Positions 16,933-23,038 of a DNA stretch of 23,038 nt are shown here, piece by piece. Within the stretch, counting starts at the first letter, position 1. Each line of letters opens with the position of its first letter. The notes below the pieces were generated by a model, which saw only the letters and a list, made by a program, of their open reading frames with translations, was not told the DNA's origin and did not search any database. Source of the stretch: Aurantiochytrium sp. KH105 (taxonomy: Eukaryota; Sar; Bigyra; Thraustochytrida; Thraustochytriidae). The stretch spans positions 1-23,038 of the forward strand of contig BGKB01000319.1 of NCBI GenBank assembly GCA_003116975.1, read 5' to 3'. The translations under genes and the position numbers were made by a program.

Positions 16933-17363
16933 TTCCCCCGTTTGGTTCTATCTCATTGGCGCGATTTTGTTTTGGGGAGGGCGGAAGGGGGGAAAGAGAA
17001 AGAGAGTCATCGTGGCGAATGATGCAGTCCACCTCATTTCTTCTCGACAATTTCACAGGGAGCATGAGCATCGAAGGAAGTTAGCTAGTTGTATCGCAAG
17101 TTCGCTCGCCCTGGTGGACGCAATTTTTGCAAACCCGCGAACCTTTTATCGTCTGCGGCAAGCAAATGTAAAAGATAATTTTGTTTACAACACTTCAGAC
17201 GATCACATCTTTAGTGGAGAGAAAGAGAGAGAGAAAGAGATAGAGAGATGATTTCTTATAAAAAGAAAGAATCTCTCGTGTGCAACTTGATGATAGAACG
17301 TACGCCAATTGTCCAAAAAAGGCTCGACTCGGAAACAATACTTCTCACGACGTGCTTTCACGG
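16933..17363. other. Convergent intergenic region with GA repeat
   Basis: No gene is seen here. A G-rich run follows the TLC stop (16974-16992: GGGG, GGG, GG and GGGGGG tracts). A GA-rich microsatellite at about 17216-17250 is followed by CTTATAAAAAG. These probably lie in 3' UTR/terminator sequence of the two converging genes. Confidence 0.5.
17216..17250 (+). repeat. GA-rich microsatellite
   Basis: Imperfect GA/GAAA/GATA units form an all-purine stretch with one T interruption. It sits between two convergent genes. Confidence 0.8.
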
Positions 17364-19454
17364 TTAGCGTGAGACGAGACTCTGTTGATGAGCATAGTCA
17401 ACGTAAGATGGAAGGGGCTGCAAACTCATGACTGCTGCATTGTCGCGGATGGGAACGTCGGGAAAGTATCCCTGATCAATACACATACCCCTGAACTCGA
17501 GGTACAGGCTTCGCAGCACAAGTCGCGCTTCCTCCGTGGACCCGTTGTTCTCTTCCAGAGGAGCACGCACGCAGGCTTCTTGGCCCGATCGCAAGGTGTC
17601 CATGATTCCCTGACAAAGTTCCAACTTCTCAACCTCGTTGCCAAAGAATGATCCGCACGAAATGCCATCGAACTTGATGACCTTGGACGGAGTCGCAACT
17701 CCAGGCGATTTTTCTTCCAACGTAGTATCTTTCTCCTCGATGTCGCCTTCTTGACGTTGCTCAGCATCATCAGCCTTTGGTACTTGCTCGTGCTCTGTCG
17801 TGGTGGCGACGGGGGACGACTCTTCCAATTTTCGAGACGATGGCCGGTCCAACCAGTCCATCGCACTCGCGCCTTGCACTGACACGTCTCGATGCTCAAT
17901 CTTTAGGCTGCCGCTGGGAGAAAGCGAACCAACAATGGACGCCTTTTCACAGGGCTCTGAGTCTTGAACGGTGTCTGGTGGAGGCTGATGTTGCTGCTGG
18001 ATTCTCTTTTCGCGTCTTTCACGTAAACGAATGCGCGCCAGCTCAGAGGCTTGCCGTGCGACACGTCGCCCCAGACTTTCTAGCTTTGCCTGCATCCGTG
18101 CTTGGCGCGCCGCCTCTCGACGCGCTGCCTCAGCGTCTTGCCGAGCTTGCTCGAGCGCTGCAAGCTCCTCGAAGCATATTTCGCACACTTTGACCGTCTC
18201 GTACATGCGAGTTCGCAGCTTTTCGGGTAAGGCCTCTGCAAGCTGACTCGAATCTTCGATGCCGTACCGATGCGCAAGAACGAGCTTGTAGACAATCGCC
18301 TGGCGCGCGCCGGGGTCGATGTTCCGCAGTGTATCGAGCGTAGCAGATTCGTGCACGTCCCCGATACACCACTGCAAACCTTCCCGGCATCGATCCGCTT
18401 CGGACTTGTGTGCTTCTTGGGCCACGGCGCGCGCCTTTTGCGCCAAGAGACGAGCTTTGGTATCTGCGAGCGTCGAGGATTGCGTTCGGAAACTGCGAAC
18501 TTCGTAAAGGATTTCGCGCTGTCGCCGCGCAGGTTTGGCAAGAGATTCATTGCTTTCGGCTTCTTCGATGACGATTTGGCCTTCAAGGTCACCGACCGAA
18601 CAATGTCGCATAAGGCGCTTTTCAACACGGCTTCCCGAGAGTCTTGCAAGTCGCCCAAAGTGTGCCGGTACGATTGCTTGAAGGACGACGAGACCAAATG
18701 GGGCTCGGGCTGGTGGCGCTGAAAAAGTCTTACACAGCGCCTCGATGCGCTCGACAAGATCAACTTTGCTGAGACAAAAAGTGTCCGAGGTGCTGGAGCC
18801 CTTGCTACCCTCATAGCTACGCACACGCACGAGAGGCGAACCGCCAAAATGACATAAGCTTTGAACAATTTGCGCATAGTGTGGAGCGATATCTTTCGTG
18901 CTTTGGAAATCGTGCGCTGTTTCTCGGAAACATACCCAGCGAATTGTCCGCTGGCCCATGTCAAAGACAAGCGTTGGAACAAAGTCAACCTTGGACTTTT
19001 CTAGCGCTCGAGTGAGGCTGCACTCACGCCAAAAGAGATAGCCTTCCTTGATTCGCGCTTGAGCAATCTGGTCCTTTGCTGGTGAGAGGGGATCTTCTGA
19101 GGTGGATAAATTATCTGGACCGAAGTGAGTCCCGTGCGGTGATTGATGAAGAGGAGACGGTTTGGGTTTCAAGGTGGCCACGCGCGGTAATTTCGCGAGA
19201 TTTGGACGGCCTGGCTTTTTGGATTGCGGACTCGTCTTGCGGCGTCGCTCCTTTTTAGGGGGTGGCTGATACCGTTGCGGGATCTCGAGATATTTGGGCT
19301 CAGCACCTCCTCTTTTCAAAATGGTGGTGGACTTGCGCAAGCTTGCCACACGAGCCTCCATTTCCACGCGCAAATCGCGCTCTGGATCGTAGTCGAGCGA
19401 TTCAAACCAGTCCATGAACCCTTTCTTCTGTTTAGCATCTCCATGATGCGTCAT
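17364..19454 (-). CDS. Large conserved-looking protein of unknown function
   Basis: I cannot assign this intronless 696-aa protein to a family. Residues 1-50 are charged (MDWFESLDYDPERDLRVEME). Residues 60-105 are a basic Pro/Lys-rich, probably disordered and possibly nuclear-localising segment. Residues 135-300 look like a folded globular domain (EGYLFWRECSLTRALEKSKV, DFVPTLVFDMGQRTIRWVCF, FGLVVLQAIVPAHFGRLARL). VKVCEICFEELAALEQARQD (421-440) has a CxxC pair leading into a long Arg/Ala/Glu-rich helix (430-488). A disordered acidic/Ser region follows, then a short conserved-looking end (about 600-696). There is no signal peptide or membrane segment. Neighbouring BBS1 does not prove a ciliary role. 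Start ATG 19454 is the first Met; coding is clear from the length and composition. Confidence 0.8.
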   Translation of the reverse strand: MTHHGDAKQKKGFMDWFESLDYDPERDLRVEMEARVASLRKSTTILKRGGAEPKYLEIPQRYQPPPKKERRRKTSPQSKKPGRPNLAKLPRVATLKPKPSPLHQSPHGTHFGPDNLSTSEDPLSPAKDQIAQARIKEGYLFWRECSLTRALEKSKVDFVPTLVFDMGQRTIRWVCFRETAHDFQSTKDIAPHYAQIVQSLCHFGGSPLVRVRSYEGSKGSSTSDTFCLSKVDLVERIEALCKTFSAPPARAPFGLVVLQAIVPAHFGRLARLSGSRVEKRLMRHCSVGDLEGQIVIEEAESNESLAKPARRQREILYEVRSFRTQSSTLADTKARLLAQKARAVAQEAHKSEADRCREGLQWCIGDVHESATLDTLRNIDPGARQAIVYKLVLAHRYGIEDSSQLAEALPEKLRTRMYETVKVCEICFEELAALEQARQDAEAARREAARQARMQAKLESLGRRVARQASELARIRLRERREKRIQQQHQPPPDTVQDSEPCEKASIVGSLSPSGSLKIEHRDVSVQGASAMDWLDRPSSRKLEESSPVATTTEHEQVPKADDAEQRQEGDIEEKDTTLEEKSPGVATPSKVIKFDGISCGSFFGNEVEKLELCQGIMDTLRSGQEACVRAPLEENNGSTEEARLVLRSLYLEFRGMCIDQGYFPDVPIRDNAAVMSLQPLPSYVDYAHQQSLVSR

Positions 19455-19971
19455 CGTCGTCGCTCGTTGCGCTGCGCTTCGCTTCGTTTTGCAACGCGTG
19501 TCAGTAGCAACTTTGGATGATATTTTGTTGTCTCGGTCGTGTGTTGCTGCGATATGTATGCGTGTGTTTGTGTGTGTTTGTGGGCGAGGAGGTCAGGTGT
19601 CCTTTCACAGCTGATCAGGCTTGGCCAGGCCACCTCTTCCCATTTGTCACGGCGCTCGCAGCCGTGCTCGCGGCCGACGCTCCGAGTTCGGCCTGCAGGC
19701 AGCTCGTCGCCTTGCACCGTTTGCCCCCCACTTTCTCAACGACCGCTATCCTTCGTACTAGCTAGCTGCCCGTGCCTACGCTGATAATCGTAGCAGTAGG
19801 CCAAGTAGCAAACGCGCAAAAGCAAGAGCCCGGAACTCTTTTTCTTTCTTTTTTCCACGCTCTTCCCACTTTCTGGGAGCGCTTCACGCCGCCATCGCGC
19901 CTGACCGGCGGCTATCCGTTGGCGCACACCCTCCCGAGGCGTCCCCGAGGACCCCCTTCGAGGACCCCATT

Positions 19972-19985
19972 TACCCTAACCCTAG
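19972..19985. promoter_or_regulatory. Telomere-like motif (telo-box-like) upstream of eL28
   Basis: TACCCTAACCCTAG contains nearly two copies of the CCCTAA telomere unit. Telo-boxes with this core are frequent in plant ribosomal-protein gene promoters, and it lies about 500 bp upstream of the eL28 start. A role here is inference. Confidence 0.5.
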
Positions 19986-20055
19986 CTCCCCGCCCCCGGC
20001 CCCTTAGTGCGTGTCTCTCTGGTCTGGCCCTGCTTCTTTCTCCCGGTCCTGTCTG

Positions 20056-20110
20056 GTGTCGTCTCGTCTTGTCTGGCCTCGTCTCGTCTCGTCTCGTCTC
20101 GTCTCGTCTC
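20056..20110. repeat. GTCTC pentamer array
   Basis: Six exact GTCTC units (20081-20110) are preceded by imperfect copies. The array lies in the presumed eL28 promoter/leader. Confidence 0.9.
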
Positions 20111-20140
20111 TGCGCTCATGCGCGCCAGTGGCGAGGGATT

Positions 20141-20161
20141 TGCCGCGAAGGCCTCGCGGCA
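20141..20161 (+). other. GC-rich hairpin in the eL28 upstream region
   Basis: TGCCGCGA and TCGCGGCA form a perfect 8-bp stem with a 5-nt loop. A 12-bp palindrome (GTGGCCGGCCAC, 20187-20198) inside a longer imperfect stem follows. These would fold strongly if transcribed. Confidence 0.5.
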
Positions 20162-20355
20162 GGGCCGCTTTTGCAGCGCAGGCGAGGTGGCCGGCCACGC
20201 CTCGCCTCGCCGCCGCGGCGCAGTGGCGAGGTGCAAGGAGGTCACACGCGGCGAAAGGGAGCGCGAGGCGCGGATAGGCGACTTGCGCGCGGTAAAGTCG
20301 ACTTGCGCTGCGGCGCATAGCGCACTTGCACTGAGTGGTGGCGAGGAGTGGCGGC

Positions 20356-20405
20356 GAGCAGAGCAGAGCAGAGCAGAGCAGAGCAAAGGAGAGCAAAGCA
20401 GAGCA
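20356..20405 (+). repeat. GAGCA pentamer array
   Basis: Six exact GAGCA units (20356-20385) are followed by variant units (AAGGA, GAGCA, AAGCA, GAGCA). The array ends 80 bp before the eL28 ATG and is likely in the leader. Confidence 0.9.
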
Positions 20406-20485
20406 AGCAGGGAAGGGTAGCCAGACATCGATCGAGCAGCGGACAGCAGTAGCAGCAGCAGCTGGCACGCGCGCGAAACAAGAAG

Positions 20486-20926
20486 ATGGTCAAGCTCTCG
20501 GACAACCTGCTGTGGCAGCTGACCAAGGGGTCGAACGCCTTCACCGTCAAGGCCAAGGGCTGCGATGGCCTGACCCGTGAGCCCTTCAACATCACCAACG
20601 AGGTGTCCCCCAAGACCTCCGGCCTCGCCAACAGCAAGGCCGTCGGCATGGTGGCTGGCGACAAGCCGGGCAACCTCAAGCTCACCCTCAAGACTCGCAG
20701 CGCTGACGTCAAGCCTGCTCGCGCCGCGCACACCGCCGCGCTCCGCCTCCACGCCAAGGGCTTCAAGAAGACTGCCCCCACCGTCAAGAAGCTCCTCGAG
20801 GAGAACTACTACCGCGAGGACCTCAGCGCGCTTGCCCTCAAGCGTCTGTTCCTCAACGCAAAGGCCAACAGCCGAAAGGCCGCTGGCAAGACCTACAAGG
20901 CCAAGCCCCGCTCGAACAAGGCGTAA
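20486..20926 (+). CDS. RPL28: Ribosomal protein eL28 (60S)
   Basis: This 146-aa protein is a structural component of the large cytosolic ribosomal subunit. It matches the eL28 pattern: MVKLSDNLLWQLTKGSNAF at the start, an N-rich TREPFNITNEVSPKTSGLAN segment, and a central VVAG-like strand region (AVGMVAGDKPGNLKLTLKTR). A Lys/Arg-rich helical end (NYYREDLSALALKRLFLNAK, then RKAAGKTYKAKPRSNKA) follows. Length fits the family (about 135-150 aa). It is basic throughout. Codon use is strongly biased to C/G-ending codons (AAG, CTC, GCC, ACC), sharper than in neighbouring genes, as expected for a highly expressed gene. The start has a good context (AAGATGG). No intron is visible in the coding part. 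Confidence 0.94.
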   Translation: MVKLSDNLLWQLTKGSNAFTVKAKGCDGLTREPFNITNEVSPKTSGLANSKAVGMVAGDKPGNLKLTLKTRSADVKPARAAHTAALRLHAKGFKKTAPTVKKLLEENYYREDLSALALKRLFLNAKANSRKAAGKTYKAKPRSNKA

Positions 20927-21323
20927 ATATGTTCAACCTATAAAAACCTGCTTGGACCTGTGCCATCTCGTTTCACTCGTCTGGCCCCGCGCGTCATGCT
21001 CACGTCCGCGTTTGCCTTCGCAACGGAGCGCGTGGGCGCTGGACATCTTGATCTCGTTTCGCTTGTCCTCTTTTTCGCTTGATCTTCTCGAACCTGAATT
21101 CTCTGCTCATTTCTCTTGGCGATCTCACCGCCCGCAGATACGCCTCGCGTGCAAGAATTATACCACGGAAGTGCTGTCGTTTGCTCGAATTTTGCACGAG
21201 TGCTGACGACTTCCCTTCAAGTTTTGCACTTGCAACGTCTGAAAAGGAACAGGAGTCGGCAAAAGTACTTTCGTATACACTGCAGCGTTCAGAAGCTTAC
21301 ATTGGCTTTTCATGGGAATTGAA

Positions 21324-21485
21324 GAAGAGAATCAACTAAAACAGGGCATGCAGACAGTCTCTTTCGGAAACCTTGCGCAACAAAGCTTGACCATTCATGA
21401 AATAGAAGAGAATCTACTAAAACAGGGCATGCACACAGTCTCCTTCGGAAACCTTGCGCAACGAAGCTTGACCATTCGAGAAAGG
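21324..21485. repeat. 81-bp direct tandem repeat, two copies
   Basis: Copy 1 (21324-21404) and copy 2 (21405-21485) differ at only 4 of the first 72 bases and diverge at the last nine. The unit contains GGGCATGC and AAGCTTGACC. Its length is 27 codons, so a plus-strand frame and a minus-strand frame stay open through both copies. It begins about 54 bp after the BBS1 stop on that strand. Confidence 0.93.
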
Positions 21486-21493
21486 AGATGTTT

Positions 21494-21530
21494 CTTCGTC
21501 CCTTCGTCCCTTCGTTCATCCCTTCGTTCG
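21494..21530. repeat. CCCTTCGTY short tandem repeat
   Basis: Four CTTCGT-type units with CC or CATCC spacers follow the 81-bp repeat and end just before the BBS1 stop codon. Confidence 0.75.
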
Positions 21531-21538
21531 CCGGCCCA

Positions 21539-23038
21539 TCATACCTCAACAATAGGCATCTGGACCTCGGCTACAAGCAACGTCGCGGGCTCCTTTACAA
21601 TGCAAAGTTGCAGAGGTGGCGACTCGGTGCCTGGCACGAGCGCGTGAAGATCAATGTGAAAACTCTGGGAGGCTTGCGGAATGAGCGCTGGGAGTTCCAG
21701 AAATGGTGCGTCAACATGGAAATGCTCGCGGTCAAAGGAAAGTGAAGCGCTTGCTCCACGTAATGGGATGGCTGCGAGGTTCTCAATATCAAAAGTGACA
21801 CGAAACTGCGGACCAAGACCGAGCACGGCGACTGACATGTTCAGACGCGGCTTACGATCGTCGGCGCGACCTACATGATGGTGCGAGCTCGTGTAAAGCT
21901 GAGCGTTGGCCACACCCGCTGTCTGAAAGAGGCGCAGGTAAGAACTCGCTGTGAGATAGCGTAATTTGCAGAGCCCGTGCTGAAAACTGCGATGCATCTC
22001 GACGGCCTGTTCGCGTTCACGCTGGGTCTGCTCAACATATAATTTGGTCTTTTTCGGCACAGCCAAGGGGATATCCTGCTCTGGAGGCGGACCCGGCTCG
22101 GGTGCTTTTGACGCGTCGAGCACTGCCGTACGCTTGAGCATTTTTACGCTAACGGCACCTGACGTGTACAGGGACACGAGAGCATCCTGCTCGCGACTAA
22201 ATTGGCCAAAAACCATGCCCGTCACGGAAATGCCGGCCTTGGGTGGGGCGATCGACCCCATGAGTGTCTTGTCCACGTACAGACGGACCTCGCCAGAGCG
22301 AAGGGCGACCAAGCAGCCCTCGGCGCCGCGACGCGCACAACGAAAGGCTGTCAAGTTTGTGATACCTTCGGACAAGCTGAGACTCCAGTTTTTGCGACCC
22401 TTGACATGGTATGAGTGCAAAGTTTTGTCTACGCAGGCAAAGATGATGTCTCGTCCGATGCGGACAAGCCCGCCACAGATGGGGGATTCCATTTCAATGC
22501 AATTGCGCACGAGGTCGCCGTTGCGAATACTGTAAATGCGACTGTCTCGACATGCGACCACGACCCGATATTCAACGTCCTTGCTTCCCGAGATGGCAAT
22601 GTAGACTGGTACACTTTCGAGCGTGACGGTTTTCACTACCTGTCGAGACTGAGCATCGAGGAAAAGAATCTTTCGCGACTCTGTGCCGAGCACGAGGGTC
22701 CCTTCACACGGGGACCCCTCGCTTTCGTCTTTTCGGTCGCGCTTGGGGAGTACGCCCATGCAAGTGATGCACGACGGCAGCGGCTCCGCAAGGGCGGCCG
22801 CGTCGAGCTCTTCGGCGAGAAAACGTTGTTGGCGGTCTGGGTCCGTCTCGAGAGCAAGGAGGTCGAGGGACCGCTGTGAGACGTTCGACTGCTCACGGAG
22901 CATGGCGCAAGCGCGACCGACTTCGATGGAACCGGAGCTGAGCTTGTTCCAGATGTCTGTTTCTGCCTGCGAGATTTTCGCCGCGGGCACGGTGAACTTA
23001 AAGTACGGTTTGAGATTTCTGAATATTTTCACACTCGG
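21539..23038 (-). CDS. BBS1: BBS1, BBSome subunit (5' end beyond the window)
   Basis: This 3' part (499 visible residues plus stop) of BBS1 belongs to the BBSome coat that moves membrane proteins in and out of cilia. The frame runs open off the window edge. The first visible residues (PSVKIFRNLKPYFKF) match a point inside the known BBS1 N-terminus, so the true start lies outside. Visible are the beta-propeller (GTLVLGTESRKILFLD, SVPVYIAISGSKDVEYRVVV, SGEVRLYVDK) and the diagnostic VPKKTKLYVEQTQREREQAV linker helix. A C-terminal GAE-type beta domain (LGPQFRVTFDIEN onward) ends the protein. Human BBS1 has 593 residues, so only the first 80-100 are missing. No intron is needed in the visible part. 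The gene implies a flagellated life stage. Confidence 0.95.
   Translation of the reverse strand, partial: PSVKIFRNLKPYFKFTVPAAKISQAETDIWNKLSSGSIEVGRACAMLREQSNVSQRSLDLLALETDPDRQQRFLAEELDAAALAEPLPSCITCMGVLPKRDRKDESEGSPCEGTLVLGTESRKILFLDAQSRQVVKTVTLESVPVYIAISGSKDVEYRVVVACRDSRIYSIRNGDLVRNCIEMESPICGGLVRIGRDIIFACVDKTLHSYHVKGRKNWSLSLSEGITNLTAFRCARRGAEGCLVALRSGEVRLYVDKTLMGSIAPPKAGISVTGMVFGQFSREQDALVSLYTSGAVSVKMLKRTAVLDASKAPEPGPPPEQDIPLAVPKKTKLYVEQTQREREQAVEMHRSFQHGLCKLRYLTASSYLRLFQTAGVANAQLYTSSHHHVGRADDRKPRLNMSVAVLGLGPQFRVTFDIENLAAIPLRGASASLSFDREHFHVDAPFLELPALIPQASQSFHIDLHALVPGTESPPLQLCIVKEPATLLVAEVQMPIVEV

Larger units (their letters stand above)
19455..20485. promoter_or_regulatory. Divergent promoter region between the 696-aa gene and eL28
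   Basis: No gene is called in this 1-kb region; open frames here are low-complexity. It contains a TG-rich run just upstream of the minus-strand gene (about 19556-19590), a telomere-like CCCTAACCCTA motif at 19972-19985, a GTCTC array, GC-rich palindromes at 20141-20232 and a GAGCA array 81 bp before the eL28 ATG. The dense repeats suggest a strong promoter and long leader for eL28; a 5'-UTR intron is possible but not resolvable. Confidence 0.55.
20927..21538. other. Convergent intergenic region with 81-bp tandem duplication
   Basis: This lies between the eL28 and BBS1 stop codons. The first 400 bp show no recognisable gene. The right part holds a two-copy 81-bp direct repeat and a CCCTTCGTT-like short repeat, probably within the BBS1 3' UTR. 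Confidence 0.55.

Noticed and set aside
19972..19985. Chromosome end or interstitial telomere
   Set aside because: There are fewer than two units, and normal genes continue on both sides.
20242..20787. Minus-strand 181-aa frame across the eL28 gene
   Set aside because: It is antisense to a firmly identified ribosomal protein and extends into pentamer repeats; the openness follows from biased codon use.
23030..23032. BBS1 start codon inside the window
   Set aside because: The codon is GTG (Val) and the surrounding residues match the interior of BBS1, so the gene continues past the edge.
1..23038. tRNA or rRNA genes
   Set aside because: No intergenic stretch shows a tRNA B-box (GGTTCRANYCC) with matching stems or recognisable rRNA sequence by eye; a covariance-model scan would settle it.

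Overview
The window looks like nuclear DNA from a flagellated protist. Genes are eukaryotic (a BBSome subunit, kinesin motor, ubiquilin, ribosomal protein eL28, TLC-domain protein, SLC5 transporter). Introns are few and short (111 and 79 bp) with GT-AG ends and CTAAC branch-like motifs. Coding sequence is GC-rich and long intron-free frames are common. A stramenopile of the thraustochytrid/labyrinthulid type fits this gene style and the marine-type Na+-coupled transporter, but that assignment is inference, not something the sequence proves.

Layout, left to right: a voltage-gated K+ channel with a C-terminal cyclic-nucleotide-binding fold (365-2470, +); a kinesin with N-terminal motor and polyQ tract (2563-4773, -), convergent with the channel; a 1.5-kb gene-poor stretch; a 606-aa coiled-coil protein with repeated (T/A)QT motifs (6263-8083, +), whose 3' end overlaps an alanine-rich coiled-coil gene (8052-8774, -); a very GC-rich divergent promoter; a ubiquilin/Dsk2 shuttle factor (9199-10551, +); a METTL13/EFM4-type methyltransferase (11229-12248, -); an SLC5 sodium/solute symporter (12975-15173, +, one intron); a TLC-domain membrane protein (16065-16932, +, one intron); an unrecognised 696-aa protein (17364-19454, -); ribosomal protein eL28 (20486-20926, +); and the 3' part of BBS1 (21539 to the window edge, -).

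The genes do not form a pathway cluster; they look like ordinary, compact, mixed-strand nuclear genes. BBS1 implies a cilium/flagellum, and the kinesin and coiled-coil proteins could belong to the same organelle or to the cytoskeleton generally. Ubiquilin, eL28 and the methyltransferase (if it acts on eEF1A as its relatives do) belong to protein synthesis and quality control. The channel, SLC5 and TLC proteins are membrane proteins.

The most notable non-coding features are short tandem repeats, different for each gene, in the leader or promoter of most genes; a (GGGC)7 run three bases from the ubiquilin start codon; telomere-like CCCTAA motifs upstream of eL28; and an 81-bp tandem duplication just 3' of BBS1. 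I found no single convincing new biological system. The best leads are the multivalent TQT-type coiled-coil protein, the unrecognised 696-aa protein and the Ser/Ala-rich insertion in the kinesin motor.
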